From Nodosilinea nodulosa PCC 7104 (GTDB taxonomy: Bacteria; Cyanobacteriota; Cyanobacteriia; Phormidesmidales; Phormidesmidaceae), in assembly GCF_000309385.1 (NCBI RefSeq), contig NZ_JH976537.1, positions 1,514,214 to 1,578,213 of the forward strand: DNA of 64,000 nucleotides, written 5' to 3'. Of the stretch, positions 54,656-64,000 are shown one piece after another. Each line of letters begins with the position of its first letter. Position 1 is the stretch's first letter. The notes beneath the pieces are model-generated. The model was not told where the DNA came from. It saw nothing but the letters and a program-made list of their open reading frames with translations, and did no database searches. The translations under genes were made by a program, and so were the position numbers.

Positions 54656-56047
54656 TTAGCCCGGATTATCCATCCCTAAAACGCGCTGAGCCAGGGCCAG
54701 AGCCTTCGGACGGCTGACTTTGCCCTGGGGCGTTCTAGGGATCGCGCTAGCTAGAATCCACCGCTTGGGGAGTTTGTGGGGGGCGACCCGCGATCGCAGC
54801 TGTTCGGGTAATGCTTCTAGAGAAGTTTGGGCATCCATGACCACCAGGGCGCAAAGCTGCTGGCCCCAGCGATCGCACGGCAACCCCACCACGCAGGCGT
54901 CGGTGACGCCCGCGATCGCCAGCAGCGCCGCCTCGATCTCTTCGGGAAAGACATTCTCGCCGCCTGTGATCAATTTGGTGCTGCTGCGCCCAACGATATG
55001 CAGGTAGCCTGCCCCGTCTAAGTAGCCAATGTCGTCGGTAGCGAGATCATCTTCTGCGGCCTGAAATCCAGCCGGCTGTAGGTATCCCCGCGCCAGGGAG
55101 GCTGAGCGAATCACCAGTTGTCCAGGCTGTCCGGCAGGCTGTGGTTGATTCTGATTGTTCAAAATAGACAGCTCAGCGTGGGGGAGGGGCCTGCCGCTGC
55201 TGCGGTGTCCGGCTAGAAACTCCTCCGGCAACAATGTCGCCACCTGGGCGGCGGTTTCGGTCATGCCGTAGGTGAGGGCAACGGGAATTTGGGCCGCCTG
55301 GGCCTGATCGAGCAGCGATCGCCAGGCCGGAGCGCCCCCCAGCAGCACCGCGCGAAAGCTTTGCAGCCAGGGGATGAATTCCTGATCCAATGTCAATAAC
55401 GTCTGGAGCTGGGTCGGCACCAGCGAGAGAAACCCGCCGGGGGGCAGGGCCAGCCGTTCACCAGTTTTGAGATCGCCGTAGGATTGCAGCGCCAGCTGCC
55501 CGCCGGTCGCCAGCACCCGCAAAGCCTGCATTAACCCGCTGACGTGAAACAGCGGCAGCACGCAGCAGGCGTGGGCCTGCCCAACTCCAAAGTGGGCGCA
55601 AAACCCTTCCACAGCGGTCATCAGCGTTTCCCAGGTGTGCACTGCAAACTTGACCTGCCCCGACGATCCTCCGGTGGGAATCAGAATTTGCCCCGGCCCG
55701 GCGCCCAACCCCTGACAGCGGTACGCCCCTAAGCCTGGACATATTGCCGTCTCCCAGTCGCCGTTGACCATAGCCTGCACCTGCCGCCGCTCCCGCTGGC
55801 CCCAGCCTGGGTTAGCCAAAACTGGGGTGCAGCCTTCCGCCCAGGCGGTCAGGCAGGCGGCCAGAAATTGTAGGGGATCGGATTCAGCGATTAAAACGCC
55901 AGCCCTACTCGCGCCGCCAGACTCTCGATAGGCCGCAAAGACGGGAGCCAAATGTTGGCAACGGCCCCAAAAATCCGGGCTGCTGGGGCCAATTAACCAG
56001 TCGTCACCCCAGCGATCGCATAAAACGTCCCCTAGAGTCTGTCCCAT
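54656..56047 (-). CDS. menE: o-succinylbenzoate--CoA ligase
   Basis: 463 residues of the AMP-forming acyl-CoA ligase family: P-loop ILIPTGGSSGQVKFAVHT (canonical TSGTTG altered), LTYGMTETAAQVA, DIGYLDGAGYLHIVGR, ITGGENVFPEE and PRTPQGKVSR (catalytic Lys). It activates o-succinylbenzoate in phylloquinone synthesis. Overlaps menC by 16 bp, so translation is coupled. Confidence 0.93.
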   Translation of the reverse strand: MGQTLGDVLCDRWGDDWLIGPSSPDFWGRCQHLAPVFAAYRESGGASRAGVLIAESDPLQFLAACLTAWAEGCTPVLANPGWGQRERRQVQAMVNGDWETAICPGLGAYRCQGLGAGPGQILIPTGGSSGQVKFAVHTWETLMTAVEGFCAHFGVGQAHACCVLPLFHVSGLMQALRVLATGGQLALQSYGDLKTGERLALPPGGFLSLVPTQLQTLLTLDQEFIPWLQSFRAVLLGGAPAWRSLLDQAQAAQIPVALTYGMTETAAQVATLLPEEFLAGHRSSGRPLPHAELSILNNQNQPQPAGQPGQLVIRSASLARGYLQPAGFQAAEDDLATDDIGYLDGAGYLHIVGRSSTKLITGGENVFPEEIEAALLAIAGVTDACVVGLPCDRWGQQLCALVVMDAQTSLEALPEQLRSRVAPHKLPKRWILASAIPRTPQGKVSRPKALALAQRVLGMDNPG

Positions 56048-57030
56048 AGGTCGGCGGCGGTGAGGGTGTCCCAGTCGTCGGCAAAATAGCCCAGGGTGCC
56101 AAAGCCCAGGGCAGGGGCTGGAGTTGGCGAACAGCGGCGGGCCAGGGCGATCGCCGCCCGCCGCCCGATCCCGGTCTCAAAGGCAGACGAGAACACCAGC
56201 CGGGGATGGTGGGTTTGGCAAAAGGTTTGCAGCCGCTGGGGCGATCCGGCGATCGCAGGCTTGACCACCATCACCCCCCGCCAGCCCCGGTTCCAGCAGT
56301 CTTCTAGCTGGGCCAGGGTAGCGACCGACTCATCCAGGGCGATCGCCGTTTGGTATCGCCGTCCCAGCGCCGTCATCGACTCAACCTGAACCGGCGGCAG
56401 CGGCTGCTCCAGGTATTCGATCGCAGCCCCAGCAGAACTCGCGTTGATGTCGTCGCAGGCCCTTAACCACTGCTCAGCCTGGCCGATATTCAGGCCGCCG
56501 TTGGCATCCAGGCGCAGCTGAGTATGCCTGGGACAGTCTTTAACCAACTGCCATAACCAGCGAATTTCGTCAGCGATCGGATGCACCCCCATTTTCCACT
56601 TCAGGGTGCGGTATCCCTGGGCCAGTTGCGCTCGGGCGGTTTCCAGGGCCGAGTTGCCAGCGGGCAAAAGGCCGCACAGATCGGCGTTAGCGAAGCCATC
56701 CGAAGGAATCGCCGGCTCCATTCCCACCAGCGAATTTTCGATCTCTAGATGTGCTAGTGCGCACTCCAGCCCAAACTGAGTGGCAGGTAGCGTGCTAGGC
56801 ACCGTTTCAGCCCGCCATTCCCCACCCTGGGCCTGACAAAAAGCCAGGGCATCCTTCACCGTCTCACGGCCAAACCAGGGAATCGGTGCGACCTCGCCAT
56901 AGCCCACTCGCCCCAGGCTGTTCCGCAGCCGCACCAGCAGTCCCTCTCGCCAGCGCCAAAGGCCGTGGGCAGTGTGCAGGGGCGTCAAAAATTCTCTCTG
57001 GTAGGGCCGAACCGCTAACTCAATCCCCAC
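56032..57030 (-). CDS. menC: o-succinylbenzoate synthase
   Basis: 332 residues, enolase superfamily. RTLKWKMGVH (KxK), LRLDANGGLN, EYLEQPLPP, IALDESVATL and VVKPAIAGSP supply the metal ligands and catalytic lysines. Dehydrates SHCHC to o-succinylbenzoate. Middle gene of menA-menC-menE (transcription order menA first). An 89 bp spacer separates it from menA. Confidence 0.93.
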   Translation of the reverse strand: MGIELAVRPYQREFLTPLHTAHGLWRWREGLLVRLRNSLGRVGYGEVAPIPWFGRETVKDALAFCQAQGGEWRAETVPSTLPATQFGLECALAHLEIENSLVGMEPAIPSDGFANADLCGLLPAGNSALETARAQLAQGYRTLKWKMGVHPIADEIRWLWQLVKDCPRHTQLRLDANGGLNIGQAEQWLRACDDINASSAGAAIEYLEQPLPPVQVESMTALGRRYQTAIALDESVATLAQLEDCWNRGWRGVMVVKPAIAGSPQRLQTFCQTHHPRLVFSSAFETGIGRRAAIALARRCSPTPAPALGFGTLGYFADDWDTLTAADLWDRL

Positions 57031-57119
57031 TCCCCTACTCCATCACAGCCCAACTCCCAGTCAGCCAAAACCGCCAATCCAAAATCCAAAATTCTGCACC
57101 CGTCCCCCCAGCAGAGGCA

Positions 57120-58034
57120 TCAAACACTCGCCCAGGTGCTCAGCCAAAAGCCCAGGGCCAGCAGCACGCCGCTCCAGAAGTGAAAGCCAATGGCAAAAAA
57201 CTTGGCGTTGAAGACCCGCTCGGGCTGGTCGTGAAAACGGGTGACGTGGCGACCGAGCCGCCAGGCCGAAGGCAGGCTGAGAAATACCAAGGCCGTCCAG
57301 ATAGGGAAAATCCCCAGCAAAAGGCCGATCGCCGCGATCGCAAACACAATCCCGCACACCCAGGGAATCAGCGCCGCCCCTCGCCGGGTGCCCAGGCGCA
57401 CAATCGGCGATCGCTTGCCCGCCGCCAGGTCATCGTCCACCTGGTGAAAGTGCGAGCAAAACAGCACCAGGGTCGTGGTCAGCCCCACTATGACTCCTAC
57501 CATCTGGCTCCCCCACGACCAGCTCTGGGTTTGGCTGTAGTAGGCGGCCCCCATGGCCAGCGGCCCAAAGGCAAAAAAGCACAGGAACTCGCCCAGGCCC
57601 TGGTAGCCGAGGCGAAAGGGGGGTCCCTGATACATGTAGCCCAGGCCGCAGCAGAGCAGTATCAGCAGCAGCACCGTGGGGTCTTGCTGCAGGAGGGCGA
57701 TCGCCACAATCCCCGCTATGCCCAACCCCAAACACAAATTGGCCAGGGCCAAAACCAGGCCCCGATTGCGAGTTAGGTTGACAACCGAATGCGCTTTATT
57801 GATATCAATGCCTGTGTCTGAGTCAAACACATCATTACTGAGGTTTTCCCAGGCCAAAATAAGCACCGCCGCCACCAAAAACAACGCAAAAATACCGCTG
57901 TTAAACTGGCCTGTCTCGGCGTAAGCGATCGCGCTACCCACCACCATGGGCATAATGGCAACGCTATACATGGGGGGCTTTATAGCTGCCAGCCAGAGCT
58001 TACGGGCAGCGGGGTCTACCGATTGAGTGGTCAT
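57120..58034 (-). CDS. menA: 1,4-dihydroxy-2-naphthoate phytyltransferase
   Basis: 304 residues, UbiA-type membrane prenyltransferase with about nine helices. Motifs NLSNDVFDSDTGIDINKAHS (first Asp-rich) and DDLAAGKRSPIVRLGTRRG (second Asp-rich). Attaches a phytyl chain to DHNA to give demethylphylloquinone, the precursor of photosystem I vitamin K1. First gene of the men operon. Confidence 0.94.
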   Translation of the reverse strand: MTTQSVDPAARKLWLAAIKPPMYSVAIMPMVVGSAIAYAETGQFNSGIFALFLVAAVLILAWENLSNDVFDSDTGIDINKAHSVVNLTRNRGLVLALANLCLGLGIAGIVAIALLQQDPTVLLLILLCCGLGYMYQGPPFRLGYQGLGEFLCFFAFGPLAMGAAYYSQTQSWSWGSQMVGVIVGLTTTLVLFCSHFHQVDDDLAAGKRSPIVRLGTRRGAALIPWVCGIVFAIAAIGLLLGIFPIWTALVFLSLPSAWRLGRHVTRFHDQPERVFNAKFFAIGFHFWSGVLLALGFWLSTWASV

Positions 58035-58259
58035 GGCACTGCAATTACTCCAGGCCTAGCATATCGCTTAGCCGGGCGAAGATTACGACCAACCTCTCAC
58101 CCCAGCTCAACCGTTGCTGCGACATATACGTAGATACCAGTCTAAAAAGTTACGTGATTTTCCATAGCGAATTATGAATAAAGCTTGTGCATATTAAAGC
58201 CACAGACATCTGTCTCATTGGACGGGGTCTGGTGCATCCACCCTAAGGAAACCCTAGCC

Positions 58260-58652
58260 ATGTCCAGTCGAGGATTAAATCTGTGCACTCTGTCCGGCAA
58301 TGTCGCGGCCGATCCAGAAATTCGCCACATTGAGCGCAAAACCGGAGGCAACACCAAAGTCGCCGAAATGACTATTTACGTCGATCGCATCCCCGCCCGC
58401 AAAGACAGCGACAGCTTTACCGTCGACATCAGCATCTGGGAAGGCTCCCCCGCCTGGCGCAAGCTCACCCACATTAAGAAAGGCTCGCTAATTATCGCCA
58501 GCGGTGCGATCGACGCCTCTCCCTATATCAGCAAAACCGACTCCCAGGCGCGGGCAGGCCTCCAGCTCAAAGCCACCGATATTTTTCTCGACTCTTCCCC
58601 CAGGGTCGAGGAGTCCAGACCTGAGGCGCCCAAGGTCGAGCACGCATTTTAA
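58260..58652 (+). CDS. single-stranded DNA-binding protein (SSB-like)
   Basis: 130 residues from ATG at 58260 (AAGGAAACC upstream); an earlier ATG at 58185 is unlikely. OB-fold pattern: LCTLSGNVAADPEIRHIERKTG, VAEMTIYVDRIP, TVDISIWEGSPAWRKLTHIKKGSLIIASG. It lacks the usual acidic DxxPF C-terminal tail; it ends RPEAPKVEHAF. The cyanobacterial second SSB-like protein is a good match. Role in replication or repair inferred. Confidence 0.82.
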   Translation: MSSRGLNLCTLSGNVAADPEIRHIERKTGGNTKVAEMTIYVDRIPARKDSDSFTVDISIWEGSPAWRKLTHIKKGSLIIASGAIDASPYISKTDSQARAGLQLKATDIFLDSSPRVEESRPEAPKVEHAF

Positions 58653-58762
58653 CTATTCTGCTGGGCCTAGACCATGGACTGGCGACCATCACCACGGGTC
58701 ATCCATTGTTTAGGACACCGGTAGATCCAGCATCCACGGAGAGAGCGCCGTGGGTTGAGAGC

Positions 58763-58790
58763 AAGGATGCGGGTTTCCGCATCCTTTTTC
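58763..58790 (+). terminator. intrinsic terminator after ssb
   Basis: Arms AAGGATGCGG and CCGCATCCTT with GTTT loop and a T-run (CTTTTTC) on the plus strand. Classic Rho-independent shape, 111 bp past the ssb stop. Confidence 0.85.
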
Positions 58791-58808
58791 TATTGCTCTT
58801 TCCATTGC

Positions 58809-59168
58809 TCAGCCCCCAGAGGCCTGGCGCTTGCGGTAGCTGAGCAGCCAGCTCACCATCGTGGCCCGCCGCGTCAGGCGAGGGATGAGCTGATCGACGG
58901 TGTAGCCTTTGAAACCCAACTCTTCCTTTAGCAGCTGCTTATCAGCCGGAGGAATCGCTCGCGTCAGCTGTACCGTGGCCGGACGACTCTCGATGAAATT
59001 GGGCGGTTCTGGATACTTCTCCCGCCAGGCGGCATCCACCGTCGAGGCCTCCCACTGGCCGTCAATTTCACGGTAGCCCAGGCCATGCCACACGAGGCGA
59101 TTCACCGTGTCATCGTCGAGTTCGTCGTTGAGAATGGCCCAGAGGGTGTCGTCGGTCAAGGGGGTCAT
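58809..59168 (-). CDS. DUF1823 protein
   Basis: 119 residues. LTDDTLWAILNDELDDDTVNRLVWHGLGYR and IESRPATVQLTRAIPP, ELGFKGYTVDQL are the DUF1823 pattern, a family conserved in cyanobacteria and plants. Unknown function, soluble, likely helical. Convergent with the ssb gene. Confidence 0.85.
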   Translation of the reverse strand: MTPLTDDTLWAILNDELDDDTVNRLVWHGLGYREIDGQWEASTVDAAWREKYPEPPNFIESRPATVQLTRAIPPADKQLLKEELGFKGYTVDQLIPRLTRRATMVSWLLSYRKRQASGG

Positions 59169-59459
59169 TGGCTGGCTGACTGATCTCGCTAATCGTAGAA
59201 ACTAGCATGCCACGTCCTCGAACCAGTTGGGCTGAGTTGGGTGAGCCCACCCCTGCTTTGGGGGACGCCTGGGGCTTTTGGCACTGGTACCAAGCCTCCC
59301 GGAGCCACAAAATTAGGCTGAAAGCAGCCTTTTTCGTGCCCAGATTCCCGGTGCCTCAACCCAATTATCTCCCCTGTGACAGGTGTGCTTCAGGGGTTAC
59401 TGAGTTTAGTGGAGACTGCCATGTAGATCGTCATGTCGTACGCCCAGAGGACCCCCATC

Positions 59460-59693
59460 ATGCAGCGCCCCCGTAGCCAAACCCAACTGCTGGCAATTAC
59501 CTTTAAGCTCATCAAGTATTTCCTGCTCGGCGTAGCGGGCTGCACCATTGCCTATCTGGTGGCCTCAGTGCTGGACCTGCCGGTGGTCGCCAGCGCGATC
59601 GCGTTTTTCCTAGAGCAGGTTTTGGCCCGCTCGCTGGCCCTGCTGGGCTGCCTGTGGGCGATCGCCGTCATCCAGGAGTCGGCCCGCTCCTAA
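59460..59693 (+). CDS. small two-helix membrane protein
   Basis: About 77 residues from ATG at 59460, with SD AGAGGA 8 bases upstream (ATG at 59433 also possible). Two hydrophobic helices (FKLIKYFLLGVAGCTIAYLVA; ARSLALLGCLWAIAVIQ). No family recognised. Precedes the hydrolase by 85 bp. Confidence 0.6.
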   Translation: MQRPRSQTQLLAITFKLIKYFLLGVAGCTIAYLVASVLDLPVVASAIAFFLEQVLARSLALLGCLWAIAVIQESARS

Positions 59694-59778
59694 GATCGGC
59701 CTGGTTCTGGCTGAAAACTCCCCTTTTCGCTAGGGTTAAGGAGCATACAGCCATTCTGAGTGACCGAGAGGCCCCACC

Positions 59779-60672
59779 GTGACCACCGCCCTAGCCACCC
59801 CCGACGTCAAAACCTGGCCATGGCAGGGGTTCTCAATTCGCTACCAGCAAATTGGCACCACGGGTGCTCCCGTGCTCTGCATCCACGGCTTTGGAGCCTC
59901 CAGCGATCACTGGCGCCAGAACCTGCCCGCCTTTGGTGAACAGCACCGGGCCTACGCGATCGACCTGCTGGGCTTTGGCCTTTCCGACAAGCCCGCTCCA
60001 AACCAGCCTCTGCCCTATACCTTCGAAACCTGGGGCCAGCAAATCCTCGACTTTTGCCGCGAGGTGATTGGCCAGCCCGCCTACCTGATAGCCAACTCCA
60101 TCGGCTGCATTGTCGCCCTGCAAGCGGCGGTGGATGGGCCGGAGTGGGTCAAGGGCGTGGTCATGCTCAACTGCTCCATTCGGCTGCTGCACGAGCGCCG
60201 CCGCGCCGACATTCCCTGGCACCAGCGGCTCAGCACCCCCATCGTGCAGAACCTGCTGGGCTATGCTCCGGTCGGTCGCTTCTTTTTCTCCCGCATTGCC
60301 CGCCGCAGCGTCATTCGCAACCTGCTGGGCCAGGCCTACCACCGCCCTGAAGCCATTACCGATGAGTTAGTCGAGGCTATCCTGGCGCCAGCCCTCACCC
60401 CTGGGGCCGCCGACGTGTTTCTAGCCTTTGTGCGCTACTCCCAAGGGCCCCTGGCCGAGGATCTGCTGCCCCAGATTCGGTGCCCCGTGTGGATAATTTG
60501 GGGTCAGGACGACCCCTGGGAACCGGTGGCCATGGGCCGAGACCTGGCCAACTACCCAGCAGTCAAAACCATGGAAGAACTTCCCGGCGTCGGCCACTGC
60601 CCCCAGGACGAAGCCCCAGAGCTGGTCAATCCGCTAGTGCTAGGGTGGTTGGGCGAGGCCGAAGCCGCCTGA
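59779..60672 (+). CDS. alpha/beta hydrolase
   Basis: 297 residues, GTG start. Oxyanion loop CIHGFGASSDHWRQNLP, AIDLLGFGLSDKP, nucleophile elbow ANSIG (Ser; first Gly replaced by Ala), acidic Asp in WGQDDPWEP and His in GVGHCPQDEAP. Looks like the plastid/cyanobacterial group near pheophytinase/haloalkane dehalogenase-type hydrolases, but substrate is unknown. Confidence 0.88.
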   Translation: MTTALATPDVKTWPWQGFSIRYQQIGTTGAPVLCIHGFGASSDHWRQNLPAFGEQHRAYAIDLLGFGLSDKPAPNQPLPYTFETWGQQILDFCREVIGQPAYLIANSIGCIVALQAAVDGPEWVKGVVMLNCSIRLLHERRRADIPWHQRLSTPIVQNLLGYAPVGRFFFSRIARRSVIRNLLGQAYHRPEAITDELVEAILAPALTPGAADVFLAFVRYSQGPLAEDLLPQIRCPVWIIWGQDDPWEPVAMGRDLANYPAVKTMEELPGVGHCPQDEAPELVNPLVLGWLGEAEAA

Positions 60673-60913
60673 GGCGACAGTTGCCTCTCTCCGTTAAGCG
60701 CGGTCAGGGGTGCAGCGGCCCACCGTTCGCTCTCCCATCTCCGTCTCGCCCACAGCTCTCAGCAACCCCTCATTTCTAAAGTGTCTCTAAAGGTTGCCAT
60801 TAAACTCAGCCAGCCTTCTTACCATGAAGACAGCCCATAGCTAACCATCACCTCAAGGAACTGTCGCCCTCTCTAGCTGCCGCTACCCTGCCCCTACCAA
60901 AGGAACCTCTACG

Positions 60914-61978
60914 ATGGCCGACTACCAACCCGCCGATTCAGGCTTTGCCCTCGATCGCGACTGCAAAACCCTCGCCCGCCACGTGCTCGAACAGCTCCAC
61001 AGCTTTGGCCCCGAGGCCCAAGACCTCAGCGCCCTGATGAACCGCATCGCCCTGGCCGGCAAGCTAATTGCCCGCCACCTCAGCCGCGCCGGGCTGATGG
61101 AATCGGCCCTGGGCTTCACGGGCGAGACCAACGTCCAGGGCGAAGCCGTCAAAAAAATGGACATCTACGCCAACGACGTTTTTATCTCGGTGTTTAAGCA
61201 GAGCGGCCTGGTCTGCCGCCTCGCCTCCGAGGAAATGGACAAGCCCTACTACATCCCCGAAAACTGCCCCATCGGGCGCTACACCCTGCTCTACGACCCC
61301 ATCGACGGCTCCTCCAACGTTGACATCAACCTCAATGTCGGCTCCATCTTCTCTATCCGCCGTCAGCAGGGCGACGACCTCGATCACACCGGGGCTGATC
61401 TACTCCAGGACGGCCACCAGCAGCTTGCCGCAGGCTACATTCTCTACGGCCCCAGCACCGTGCTGGTCTACTCCATTGGCCGAGGCGTTCACGCCTTTGT
61501 GCTCGACCCCAGCCTGGGCGAGTTTATCCTGGCCACCGAAAACATTCGGGTCCCCTCCCACGGCCCTACCTACAGCGTCAACGAGGGCAACTTCTGGCAG
61601 TGGGAAGACTCCATTCGCGACTTCACCCGCTACGTCCACCGCCACGATGGCTACTCGGCCCGCTACACCGGAGCGCTGGTGGCCGACTTTCACCGCATTT
61701 TGACCCAGGGGGGCGTCTTTCTCTACCCCGGTACCACGAAAAAGCCCGAGGGCAAGCTGCGGCTGCTGTACGAGACGGCTCCCCTAGGCTTCTTAATCGA
61801 GCAGGCGGGCGGCCGAGCCAGCACCGGCACCCAGGAGATTATGGCGGTGGTGCCGGGCGAAATTCACCAGCGCACGCCTTTTATTGTGGGCAGCAGCGAA
61901 GACGTTGCCCTGGTTGAATCGTTTATTCAAGACCACAGCCGCCGCCAAGATACCCTGCTGGCCCATCAGGAGAAGTAA
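60914..61978 (+). CDS. fbp: fructose-1,6-bisphosphatase, class I
   Basis: 354 residues. [19 protein letters not shown] and [23 protein letters not shown] (metal sites), [23 protein letters not shown] and [11 protein letters not shown] (substrate). Removes the 1-phosphate in the Calvin cycle, gluconeogenesis and OPP cycle. Leads fbp-zwf-opcA. In many cyanobacteria tal lies between fbp and zwf; it is absent here. Confidence 0.96.
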   Translation: MADYQPADSGFALDRDCKTLARHVLEQLHSFGPEAQDLSALMNRIALAGKLIARHLSRAGLMESALGFTGETNVQGEAVKKMDIYANDVFISVFKQSGLVCRLASEEMDKPYYIPENCPIGRYTLLYDPIDGSSNVDINLNVGSIFSIRRQQGDDLDHTGADLLQDGHQQLAAGYILYGPSTVLVYSIGRGVHAFVLDPSLGEFILATENIRVPSHGPTYSVNEGNFWQWEDSIRDFTRYVHRHDGYSARYTGALVADFHRILTQGGVFLYPGTTKKPEGKLRLLYETAPLGFLIEQAGGRASTGTQEIMAVVPGEIHQRTPFIVGSSEDVALVESFIQDHSRRQDTLLAHQEK

Positions 61979-62108
61979 GGCAGATGAAGCCTCGGCTAAA
62001 CGAGATTGTCAAGCCTGAAAATGTAGTCTGAGCCACGTCTGTAGCCTAAATTTAGTTGCCTTTAATACTTTTCACCGGCTGGTTAGTTAAGAGGGTCTAT
62101 AGTCTCAC

Positions 62109-62125
62109 CAGATTTGTAAAATCTG
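62109..62125. promoter_or_regulatory. 17 bp palindrome upstream of zwf
   Basis: CAGATTT-GTA-AAATCTG, 129 bp before the zwf ATG in the 275 bp fbp-zwf spacer. Possible operator; no known regulator consensus is claimed. Confidence 0.3.
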
Positions 62126-62253
62126 CTGTCAATATAGATTGCGATTTCTGTTATCCATGACTGTACGCCCACGGGTGCGGATCACCTCGGCCTTGACCCT
62201 GCATCATTTTTTTGTCAGAGCTTAGCCCCTAACGTTTACTCTTCTTCTCGCTT

Positions 62254-63792
62254 ATGGTGTCCTTGCTCGAAAATCCACTACGCGCCGGTCTTCAACAGGA
62301 CCGCATTCCCGAACCTCAAATTCTGGTGATCTTTGGCGCTTCGGGCGACCTCACCCAGCGCAAAATTGTGCCCGCTATCTACCAAATGCGGCGTGAGCGA
62401 CGGCTGCCCCCAGAGCTTACTATCGTCGGGGTTGCCCGGCGTGAATGGAGTCATGACTTCTTTCGCGAGCACCTGCGAGAAGGGGTCGAAGAATTTGGCA
62501 ACGGTCTGGGGTTTGAGGCCATTTGGAATGACTTTGCCCGTGGCTTGTTTTATTGTCCTGGTGACATTGACGACCCGGAGTTTTACAAGTCCCTCAAGAC
62601 CTTCCTGGCGGAGCTAGACGAGCAGCGGGGCACCCAGGGCAACCGGGTGTTTTACCTGTCGGTGGCACCGCGCTTTTTTGGCGAAGCCACCGAGCAATTG
62701 GGCGCGGCGGGCATGCTGGATGACCCCGACAAGCAGCGGCTGATCATCGAAAAACCCTTTGGCAAAGATCTCTCCTCAGCGCGGGTGCTCAACCGCGTAG
62801 TGCAAAACGTGTGCGACGAGCGCCAAATCTACCGCATTGATCACTATTTGGGCAAAGAAACCGTTCAAAACCTGATGGTGTTTCGCTTTGCCAACGCCAT
62901 TTTTGAACCCCTGTGGAACCGTCAGTTTGTCGACCACGTGCAGATTACCGTGGCCGAAACCGTAGGCCTAGAGGGACGAGCAGGCTACTATGAAACCGCC
63001 GGAGCCCTGCGGGATATGGTGCAAAACCACATCATGCAGCTCTTTGCCCTAACCGCCATGGAGCCCCCCAACTCCCTCGATGCCGACAGCATTCGCAACG
63101 AAAAAACTAAGGTGCTGCAGGCGACCCATCTCAGCGAGATCACTGATGGCGATAGCTCTATGCCGGCTGCCGTGCGGGGGCAGTACTCGGCGGGGTGGAT
63201 GAAGGGTGAGGCGGTGCCGGGCTATCGCGAAGAGGAGGGGGCTAGCCCCGAGTCAACCATGCAGACCTTCTGCGCCCTCAAGCTTGAGATCGACAACTGG
63301 CGCTGGAAAGGGGTGCCATTCTACATGCGCACCGGCAAGCGCATGCCCAAGAAGGTCAGCGAGATCTCCATTCACTTTAAGGAAGTGCCCTTCCTGATGT
63401 TTCAGTCGGCAGCCCAGCAGGTGAACCGCAACGTGCTGGCCTTGCGGATTCAGCCCGACGAGGGTATTTCGATGCGGTTTGAGGTTAAGACCCCCGGCAA
63501 CTCCCTGCGGACGCGATCGGTGGATATGGACTTCCGCTACGATGCCGCCTTTGGCCAGGCCAATACCGACGCCTACGCCCGGCTGATCGTGGACTGTATG
63601 CTGGCCGATCAAACCCTGTTTACCCGTGGTGACGAGGTGGAAGCCTCCTGGCGACTGCTGACTCCCCTGCTCGAAGCCTGGGACCCCCCGGCTGACCCCA
63701 AGACAATTCCCATGTATGAGGCGGGTACCTGGGGACCGCTAGAAGCCGAGTTTTTGTTGAACAAAGACGGGCGGCGCTGGCGACGGCTATAG
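62254..63792 (+). CDS. zwf: glucose-6-phosphate 1-dehydrogenase
   Basis: 512 residues. NADP motif [18 protein letters not shown], substrate motif RIDHYLGKE (catalytic His/Lys), and [15 protein letters not shown]. First enzyme of the oxidative pentose phosphate pathway, active in the dark and in heterocysts in relatives. Followed 70 bp on by opcA, its allosteric assembly protein. Confidence 0.96.
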   Translation: MVSLLENPLRAGLQQDRIPEPQILVIFGASGDLTQRKIVPAIYQMRRERRLPPELTIVGVARREWSHDFFREHLREGVEEFGNGLGFEAIWNDFARGLFYCPGDIDDPEFYKSLKTFLAELDEQRGTQGNRVFYLSVAPRFFGEATEQLGAAGMLDDPDKQRLIIEKPFGKDLSSARVLNRVVQNVCDERQIYRIDHYLGKETVQNLMVFRFANAIFEPLWNRQFVDHVQITVAETVGLEGRAGYYETAGALRDMVQNHIMQLFALTAMEPPNSLDADSIRNEKTKVLQATHLSEITDGDSSMPAAVRGQYSAGWMKGEAVPGYREEEGASPESTMQTFCALKLEIDNWRWKGVPFYMRTGKRMPKKVSEISIHFKEVPFLMFQSAAQQVNRNVLALRIQPDEGISMRFEVKTPGNSLRTRSVDMDFRYDAAFGQANTDAYARLIVDCMLADQTLFTRGDEVEASWRLLTPLLEAWDPPADPKTIPMYEAGTWGPLEAEFLLNKDGRRWRRL

Positions 63793-63862
63793 ATTGCGAT
63801 CGCGCCTGACTGAGCCTGGTTTCTAGGTTCTTACACCCTACTGCCCCCTATCTCACCGCACT

Positions 63863-64000
63863 ATGACTACCACCCCTATCGTTGCCCTACAAAAACCCAA
63901 AGACATTTCCCTAGACGATATTGAGTCAGAGCTACAGAGTATCTGGCACCAGCAGGACTCTGGGTCTGCAACCCCGATCGCGACGCGAGCCACCACCTTC
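63863..64000 (+). CDS. opcA: OpcA, G6PDH assembly/allosteric activator (3'-partial)
   Basis: The first 46 codons are in the window. MTTTPIVALQKPKDISLDDI ... SELQSIWHQQD ... IATRATTF matches the start of OpcA, which activates G6PDH in cyanobacteria. It is cut off at the window edge. Confidence 0.9.
   Translation, partial: MTTTPIVALQKPKDISLDDIESELQSIWHQQDSGSATPIATRATTF

Overview
The window is a 64 kb piece of a cyanobacterial chromosome, GC-rich and dense with the octamer GCGATCGC and its relatives (HIP1-type). The lineage call rests on the genes: a lipoprotein PsbQ, Mg-protoporphyrin monomethyl ester cyclase, heme oxygenase, menA/menC/menE for phylloquinone, a valyl-tRNA synthetase carrying the cyanobacterial membrane-anchoring CAAD domain, opcA, and several cyanobacteria-restricted small proteins. 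A Leptolyngbya/Nodosilinea/Phormidium-like organism is my guess; genus cannot be fixed from the sequence alone.

Layout. 0-3.7 kb: the end of one and all of a second ABC exporter of the NHLP/Nif11-type peptide export system. 3.8-6.8 kb: a MITE-like repeat, a GAF histidine kinase/NarL regulator pair, and a PIN toxin/antitoxin pair. 6.9-10.1 kb: a VWA - PP2C phosphatase - protein kinase triad. 10.1-20 kb: MATE exporter, CAAD-containing valS, mdh, a cNMP-EAL c-di-GMP phosphodiesterase, a host-attachment-like protein and PIN-PhoH ATPase. 20-28.6 kb: proS, a run of cyanobacterial envelope or unknown proteins, an internally duplicated DUF4394 protein, cobS. 28.7-31.9 kb: GH13_18 sugar phosphorylase and a pentapeptide-repeat protein on either side of a 547 bp divergent spacer. 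31.9-37.5 kb: a tetrapyrrole/low-oxygen cluster (acsF <- -> ho, hemN, NrdG-like radical SAM activase, nitronate monooxygenase), with matching operator-like motifs in the acsF/ho divergent promoter and a second MITE copy. 37.6-46.5 kb: murA, tRNA-Leu(CAG), SpoU methyltransferase, lpdA, trpC, an amino-acid ABC transporter, folP. 46.6-50.9 kb: an accessory island holding Uma2, a tiny two-helix membrane protein divergent from an HTH-NACHT NLR-like ATPase, and a DUF433/DUF5615 pair. 51-64 kb: psbQ, two flavoproteins, menE-menC-menA, an SSB, DUF1823, an alpha/beta hydrolase, and fbp - zwf - opcA (cut by the window edge).

The best candidates for under-described biology are: (i) the NACHT island, in which the membrane protein, HTH-NACHT gene and a perfect 13 bp palindrome between them look like a self-regulated defence unit; (ii) the VWA/PP2C/kinase triad, whose kinase carries a Cys-rich motif and C-terminal membrane helices; (iii) the shared operator in the acsF/ho promoter; (iv) a 106-110 bp palindromic MITE-like element present twice. 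No CRISPR array, rRNA operon, transposase or replication origin was seen.
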